Assembly (NCBI RefSeq): GCF_000020585.3
Contig: NC_011138.3
Coordinates: 1,903,136-1,967,135, forward strand
Source: Alteromonas mediterranea DE
Lineage (GTDB): Bacteria; Pseudomonadota; Gammaproteobacteria; Enterobacterales; Alteromonadaceae
DNA: 64,000 nt
Direction of reading: 5' to 3'
Each line of letters begins with the position of its first letter. The stretch's first letter is position 1. Below are positions 62,653 to 64,000 of this stretch, one piece after another. The notes beneath the pieces were generated by a model, which was given only the letters and a program-made list of their open reading frames with translations, was not told where the DNA came from and did not search any database. The position numbers were made by a program, and so were the translations under genes.

Positions 62653-64000
62653 GTGTTAACTAAAGAAATTTTACAAGCATTGAAGTCTTATGCTGAAACA
62701 ATGCAAAAAAACGTAACCTTTGTCGTACAGACCGGTGAACATAGCAAGCGCGACGAGCTTGTGAAGTTTCTGTCCGACATTGCATCAGTAAGCGAAAAAC
62801 TTAATGTTGAAGAGCGCGACACTAATGGTGAACTCCGCAGCGCTATCAGCTTCCTATTAGAAGCTGACGGTGAAGATACGGGTATCCGTTTCTCAGGCAT
62901 TCCCGGTGGTCACGAATTCAACTCTTTAGTCCTTGCCATGCTGCACGCAGCAGGCACAGAACTGAAGCTAGATGACAGCGTTAAAGCGATGGTAAAAGCT
63001 ATCAATGAACCGCTTAACTTCGAAGTGTTCATTAGCCTTAGCTGTCACAACTGCCCAGAGGTCGTTCAGGCGTTAAACCAATTTGCATTGGTTAATCCAA
63101 ATATTAAAGCTGAAATGATTGATGGCGGTTTATATCAAAACTTAATTCAAGAGCGCGACATTCAAGGTGTACCAAGTGTGTATCTAAATGGCGAGCTATT
63201 CGCAAACGGTAAAGTTGACGCTTCTGTGCTTATCAACAAACTTATCGAACGCGACCCAAGCCTTAAAGAAGCGAATAAAGGCGACGCGTTACCGCTGCAA
63301 GATGTGACGGTAATTGGCGGTGGCCCAGCTGGCGTAGCATCAGCTATCTACAGCGCTCGTAAAGGTTTGAAAGTAGCAATTGTTGCAGAAACATTTGGCG
63401 GGCAGGTTAAAGATACGATGGGCATTGAAAACCTAATCTCTGTGCCTAAAACCACAGGCCCTGAACTTGTTGGCAACTTGATGGAGCACGTACGTGACTA
63501 CGACATTACACTTAAAGAGCATGTTCGTGTAGATAGCATCGAAAAAGGCAACATCAAAACGATTACGTTGTCTTCTGGCGAGCAAATCCGTACGCGTACG
63601 GTAATTGTCGCTACTGGTGCCCGTTGGAGAGAGCTGGGCGTACCAGGTGAAAGAGAAAACGTAGGGAATGGCGTAGCATATTGCCCACACTGTGACGGCC
63701 CATTCTTTAAAGGCAAAGACGTGGCGGTAATTGGTGGTGGTAACTCGGGTATTGAGGCTGCACTAGACCTAGCAGGTATAGTGAAATCGGTAACGGTATT
63801 TGAATTCATGCCAGAGCTTAAAGCCGATCAGGTATTAATAGACCAAGCTGAAAAGCGCGACAATATCACTATTATTAAAAATGCAGCGACCCGTCAGATC
63901 ACTGCAGAAAATGGCAAAGTGAATGCGATTGAGTACCAAGACCGTAGTACTAACGAGATTCATACCCGCGAACTAGCAGGTGTATTTGTTCAAATTGGTC
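62653..64000 (+). CDS. ahpF: alkyl hydroperoxide reductase flavoprotein AhpF (3' end outside window)
   Basis: NADH-dependent reductase of AhpC. The frame is open to the window end, with 449 codons visible of about 520. N-terminal double-thioredoxin domain with CxxC ([12 protein letters not shown]), then FAD-binding [23 protein letters not shown], the redox CxxC in [13 protein letters not shown] and the NADH site [20 protein letters not shown] start at 62653, with AAGG about 10 bases upstream; no better start is seen. Confidence 0.95.
   Translation, partial: MLTKEILQALKSYAETMQKNVTFVVQTGEHSKRDELVKFLSDIASVSEKLNVEERDTNGELRSAISFLLEADGEDTGIRFSGIPGGHEFNSLVLAMLHAAGTELKLDDSVKAMVKAINEPLNFEVFISLSCHNCPEVVQALNQFALVNPNIKAEMIDGGLYQNLIQERDIQGVPSVYLNGELFANGKVDASVLINKLIERDPSLKEANKGDALPLQDVTVIGGGPAGVASAIYSARKGLKVAIVAETFGGQVKDTMGIENLISVPKTTGPELVGNLMEHVRDYDITLKEHVRVDSIEKGNIKTITLSSGEQIRTRTVIVATGARWRELGVPGERENVGNGVAYCPHCDGPFFKGKDVAVIGGGNSGIEAALDLAGIVKSVTVFEFMPELKADQVLIDQAEKRDNITIIKNAATRQITAENGKVNAIEYQDRSTNEIHTRELAGVFVQIG

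Overview
The window looks like chromosomal DNA of a marine gammaproteobacterium of the Alteromonas type (family Alteromonadaceae). This is inferred from gene order and family content: fabG-acpP-fabF-pabC-mltG-tmk-holB-tatD, then metY-type tRNAs followed by rimP-nusA-infB-rbfA-truB-rpsO, several DUF3718 proteins, a TonB-dependent receptor without a local siderophore cluster, a rhombosortase-type extracellular nuclease, and moderate GC. No database search was possible, so the genus is an inference.

Layout. 1-7534: the fatty-acid synthesis cluster (3' part of fabG, acpP, fabF) leads into pabC, mltG, tmk, holB, tatD and a PPOX-type flavoprotein. 7734-14387: a mostly minus-strand accessory stretch with an atypical SDR, a membrane diguanylate cyclase with a beta-propeller sensor, a lipoprotein M2 (ACE-like) peptidase, a DUF4870 protein and a small exported protein. 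14565-16262: a haloalkane-dehalogenase-like hydrolase paired with an SDR. 16508-21755: a beta-oxidation operon (fused hydratase/dehydrogenase, thiolase, acyl-CoA dehydrogenase). 22122-30555: three DUF3718 paralogues flank a sugar-alcohol locus (SorC-type regulator, HAD phosphatase, NCS1-type permease, mannitol 2-dehydrogenase). An IS5-family element sits in the last codons of the dehydrogenase gene. 30760-37290: LysR regulator, MaoC-like protein, entericidin-like lipoprotein, MscS channel, large TonB-dependent receptor, pterin dehydratase. 37493-37830: three tandem initiator tRNA genes. 37999-42350: a MHYT/PAS hybrid kinase with an HD-GYP response regulator. 42384-50643: a candidate structured RNA and attenuator, then rimP-nusA-infB-rbfA-truB, an unrecognised exported/anchored protein, and rpsO. 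50832-57238: rluF, a coiled-coil membrane protein, a GNAT-nitrilase fusion, a 2OG-Fe(II) oxygenase and a TPR protein with a degenerate receiver. 57367-64000: an ExeM-like nuclease, a DUF2252 protein, ahpC and the 5' part of ahpF.

How genes work together. The first block supplies acyl-ACP synthesis, folate, cell-wall and replication housekeeping functions. The beta-oxidation operon does the reverse chemistry on fatty acids. The sugar-alcohol locus pairs uptake, oxidation, dephosphorylation and control. The rimP-to-rpsO block builds ribosomes and controls initiation and transcription elongation. Three proteins (one GGDEF, one HD-GYP, one hybrid kinase) point to cyclic-di-GMP signalling.

The least explained signals are: (i) DUF3718 genes that share a covarying two-hairpin 3' untranslated region plus a GGTAT/ATACC palindrome about 100 bp upstream; (ii) a promoter-plus-terminator structured RNA in front of rimP; (iii) an NCS1-family transporter that by context should carry a polyol; (iv) the IS5 insertion, which only swaps the last residues of the mannitol dehydrogenase and separates it from its terminator.
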